Positions 7,499 through 8,862 of a stretch of DNA of 8,862 nt are shown here, piece by piece. The stretch comes from Oxalobacteraceae bacterium UBA5157 (lineage in GTDB: Bacteria; Pseudomonadota; Gammaproteobacteria; Burkholderiales; Burkholderiaceae_D): assembly GCA_002415335.1 (NCBI GenBank), contig DHXL01000324.1, forward strand, positions 2,955-11,816, read 5' to 3'. How positions within the stretch are numbered: position 1 is the stretch's first letter; every line of letters begins with the position of its first letter. The notes beneath the pieces are model-generated. The model did no database searches. It was not told the origin of the DNA and worked only from the letters and a program-made list of their open reading frames with translations. Both the position numbers and the translations under genes were made by a program.

Positions 7499-8245
7499 AT
7501 GGGCATTTCAGTAAATAGTGTCGACATCACCGACGCCGCAGTGGAGCAGGAACTGTCCCATCACCAGCAGGCGGACAACCCGCTGAAACAGGCGGTGCAG
7601 GAACTGGTACTGCGCACAGTGCTGTTGCAGGAGGCAGATCGTTTGAACATTGCGGGCGGCGATGACGACACGAGGATCGAAGCGCTGTTTGCACGGGAAG
7701 TTCATGTGCCGGACGCGGATGAAGCCACCTGCGAGACGGTTTACCGCAACCAGCCGCAGCGCTTCACCAATGGCGAACTGGTCGAGGCGCGTCACATCCT
7801 GCTTCAAGTAACGCCGACGGTACCGCTGGAATTGTTGCGCGAAACCGGCGAGGCAGTATTGGCGGAACTGCGCGTCAATCCGGACCGATTTGCGGAACTG
7901 GCAAGGGAATATTCGAACTGCGCGTCCGGCGCGGTCGGCGGTAATCTTGGGCAACTGACGCGGGGCCAGACGGTCAAGGAATTTGAGGAGTTGGTGTTCC
8001 GCCTGGCTGAAGGTGAACTGGCCGATCGATTGCTGGAAACGCGCTTCGGCCTGCATATCGTCCAGGTGATGCGCCGGATCGAAGGAAAATTATTGCCGTT
8101 CGAGGCGGTCAAATCGCAAATTGCCGAACGCCTTGCGCGGCAGGCGTGGCAGCGCGCAGTGCATCAGTACTTGCAGATATTGGTTGGACGTGCCCATATA
8201 CTCGGGGTGACGCTGGAAGGGGCGGAAAGTCCGTTGGTGCAGTGA
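7499..8245 (+). CDS. Parvulin-type peptidyl-prolyl cis-trans isomerase (NifM/PpiC-like), nar-linked
   Basis: Rotamase/parvulin-family protein of 248 residues expected to isomerise prolyl bonds and assist folding. Residues 1-90 form a charged helical N-terminal region (SurA/NifM-like). The parvulin domain spans about 95-191: EARHILLQV (96-104, His99), FAELAREYSNCASGAVGGNLG (about 131-151, Cys141) and FGLHIVQV (183-190, His186), which match the two core histidines and the active-site Cys/Asp position of Par10-type enzymes. The usual PVKT/SEPV strand reads ADRLLETRFG, a mild divergence. A C-terminal helical part follows. No signal peptide or membrane segment is present, unlike SurA or PpiD, so it is predicted to be cytoplasmic. 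The start ATG 7499 has AGAGGA at 7488-7493 and lies 24 bases after narI, so it is probably cotranscribed. A role in NarGH maturation, by analogy with NifM for nitrogenase iron protein, is inferred and not shown. The symbol is left blank because ppiC is used loosely for this family. Confidence 0.92.
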   Translation: MGISVNSVDITDAAVEQELSHHQQADNPLKQAVQELVLRTVLLQEADRLNIAGGDDDTRIEALFAREVHVPDADEATCETVYRNQPQRFTNGELVEARHILLQVTPTVPLELLRETGEAVLAELRVNPDRFAELAREYSNCASGAVGGNLGQLTRGQTVKEFEELVFRLAEGELADRLLETRFGLHIVQVMRRIEGKLLPFEAVKSQIAERLARQAWQRAVHQYLQILVGRAHILGVTLEGAESPLVQ

Positions 8246-8261
8246 TCGAACTACAGATCGG

Positions 8262-8270
8262 TGCCATAAT
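8262..8270 (+). promoter_or_regulatory. Candidate extended -10 promoter before the small 3' gene
   Basis: TGCCATAAT reads as TG-N followed by CATAAT, one mismatch from an extended -10 element. It lies 40 bases before the ATG at 8311. The 8-mer TGCCATAA is repeated at 8276-8283 with a 14-base period. No good -35 hexamer stands at 16-18 bases upstream, which an extended -10 may tolerate. It could be an internal promoter allowing the last gene to be expressed apart from the nar operon, or the repeat could be an operator. The assignment is tentative. Confidence 0.3.
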
Positions 8271-8310
8271 CGTGATGCCATAAGCGTCCCAACGTGAAGG
8301 AAAATTTGTC

Positions 8311-8706
8311 ATGAACATCGCCAGTTACGACGATTTTCTCAGTGCGGCGAATAGTCAGCCCGAGCCGCAACGTCTGCTATTGGTCTTCACCGAATCCGAT
8401 TCGCCTGCGGATAGCATCGAGCCAAGCGCCGGCGCGTCCCACAGCGGCACGCTGACGCCGGTCATGTGCGTCGACAAGCAGCCAAACGAACTGGGCGACT
8501 TTGCCAGCATGGTAGAAGAATCGTGTCGAACCGGACAGCACTGGGACATCGTATTTGCCGCCGCCCTGGGCGGTAGTGCCGGCAACTTTCCGACCAGCGA
8601 GGCGGCCGAGCAGGCAATGAAGAAAATGATCGATGCGATTCAGCGCGGGGCCATCGGAAACTTCCTGGCGTTTAACCGCGCCGGCGAACTGGTGCAATTC
8701 TCTTGA
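8311..8706 (+). CDS. Small conserved protein of unknown function (database name 'ribonucleotide reductase subunit alpha' is doubtful)
   Basis: A 131-residue soluble protein without signal peptide or membrane segment. I recall similar short proteins beside narI and parvulin genes in Burkholderiales, named 'ribonucleotide reductase subunit alpha'; real class I alpha subunits are about 700-850 residues, and no RNR active-site cysteine/radical motifs are visible, so the name is probably propagated error. Visible segments: PEPQRLLLVF (17-26), a Ser/Ala/Gly-rich linker (about 27-48), TPVMCVDKQPNEL (49-61, Cys53), a helix with Cys72, HWDIVFAAALGG (77-88), and a C-terminal helix-strand-turn-strand MIDAIQRGAIGNFLAFNRAGELVQF (106-130). 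The alternation suggests a small alpha/beta domain. The start ATG 8311 has AAGGA at 8297-8301, nine bases upstream. It is 65 bases after the parvulin gene and in the same direction, with a possible promoter of its own. Function is unknown; a link to nitrate respiration rests on position only. Confidence 0.85.
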   Translation: MNIASYDDFLSAANSQPEPQRLLLVFTESDSPADSIEPSAGASHSGTLTPVMCVDKQPNELGDFASMVEESCRTGQHWDIVFAAALGGSAGNFPTSEAAEQAMKKMIDAIQRGAIGNFLAFNRAGELVQFS

Positions 8707-8862
8707 GAACCTGCTGTTAGAGAACGTGCTGCTTGGTGTCGAGAGAGGTTCTACTGCTTTTACTCGTCGCACCCGATGGTGAGGTTAAGAGCGACAAGGT
8801 ACTTTTGGGCACTTCCAAAGGCGCCTTCGACTCCCGCCGTCTTGCTTGCCTCAAGGCAAGGC
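8707..8862 (+). other. Non-coding tail after the small gene
   Basis: No gene could be supported in these 156 bases. An imperfect direct repeat straddles the preceding stop codon: GAGAACCTGCTG (8705-8716) and GAGAACGTGCTG (8720-8731), 11 of 12 identical at a 15-base period. AGAAC (8721-8725) may pair with GTTCT (8748-8752). No T-rich run follows that pairing, so it is not a convincing terminator. The region ends in a compact hairpin at the window edge. Confidence 0.5.
8845..8860 (+). terminator. Possible terminator hairpin at window edge (incomplete context)
   Basis: CTTGCC (8845-8850) and GGCAAG (8855-8860) form a perfect 6-bp stem with a TCAA loop. The sequence stops two bases later, so any following T-tract is not visible. 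It could be the terminator of the operon, a leader of the next gene, or a chance palindrome. Confidence 0.25.

Noticed and set aside
1..8862. Mobile elements, CRISPR arrays, tRNA or rRNA genes, defence systems
   Set aside because: No transposase or integrase, no regular repeat-spacer pattern and no RNA gene features were seen; the window is almost completely filled by the nar locus.

Overview
The window carries a respiratory nitrate reductase locus, all on the + strand: the 3' end of a narK-type nitrate/nitrite transporter, then complete narG, narH, narJ and narI, a parvulin-type peptidyl-prolyl isomerase gene, and a small gene whose family is, from memory, named in databases as 'ribonucleotide reductase subunit alpha' although it is far too short to be that enzyme. 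GC-rich codon use, the protein sequences and the narGHJI-parvulin-small protein order point to a betaproteobacterium of the order Burkholderiales, plausibly Oxalobacteraceae (Herbaspirillum/Herminiimonas/Collimonas-like). That placement is inference from recalled gene order and protein resemblance, not a database result.

Layout: 1-552 narK 3' part; 553-755 non-coding gap with dyad symmetries and the narG ribosome binding site; 756-4478 narG; 4475-6031 narH (ATGA overlap with narG); 6078-6794 narJ; 6791-7474 narI (ATGA overlap with narJ); 7499-8245 parvulin; 8246-8310 short gap with a candidate extended -10 promoter; 8311-8706 small protein; 8707-8862 non-coding tail with a hairpin at the window edge. 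The tight spacing indicates one transcription unit from narG at least through the parvulin gene.

How the parts work together: NarK moves nitrate in and nitrite out; NarI oxidises quinol at the membrane through two b hemes; NarH passes electrons through four Fe-S clusters; NarG reduces nitrate at a Mo-bisMGD centre facing the cytoplasm; NarJ is the dedicated chaperone that loads the cofactor and attaches NarGH to NarI. All metal-ligand residues checked in NarG, NarH and NarI are present, so the enzyme looks functional. The parvulin has no signal peptide and probably acts in the cytoplasm; a folding role for NarGH is a reasonable guess. The role of the last gene is unknown.

Most of the window is a well-known system. 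The parts worth attention are the two accessory genes after narI, the possible internal promoter between them, and the leader structures of narG and narI.
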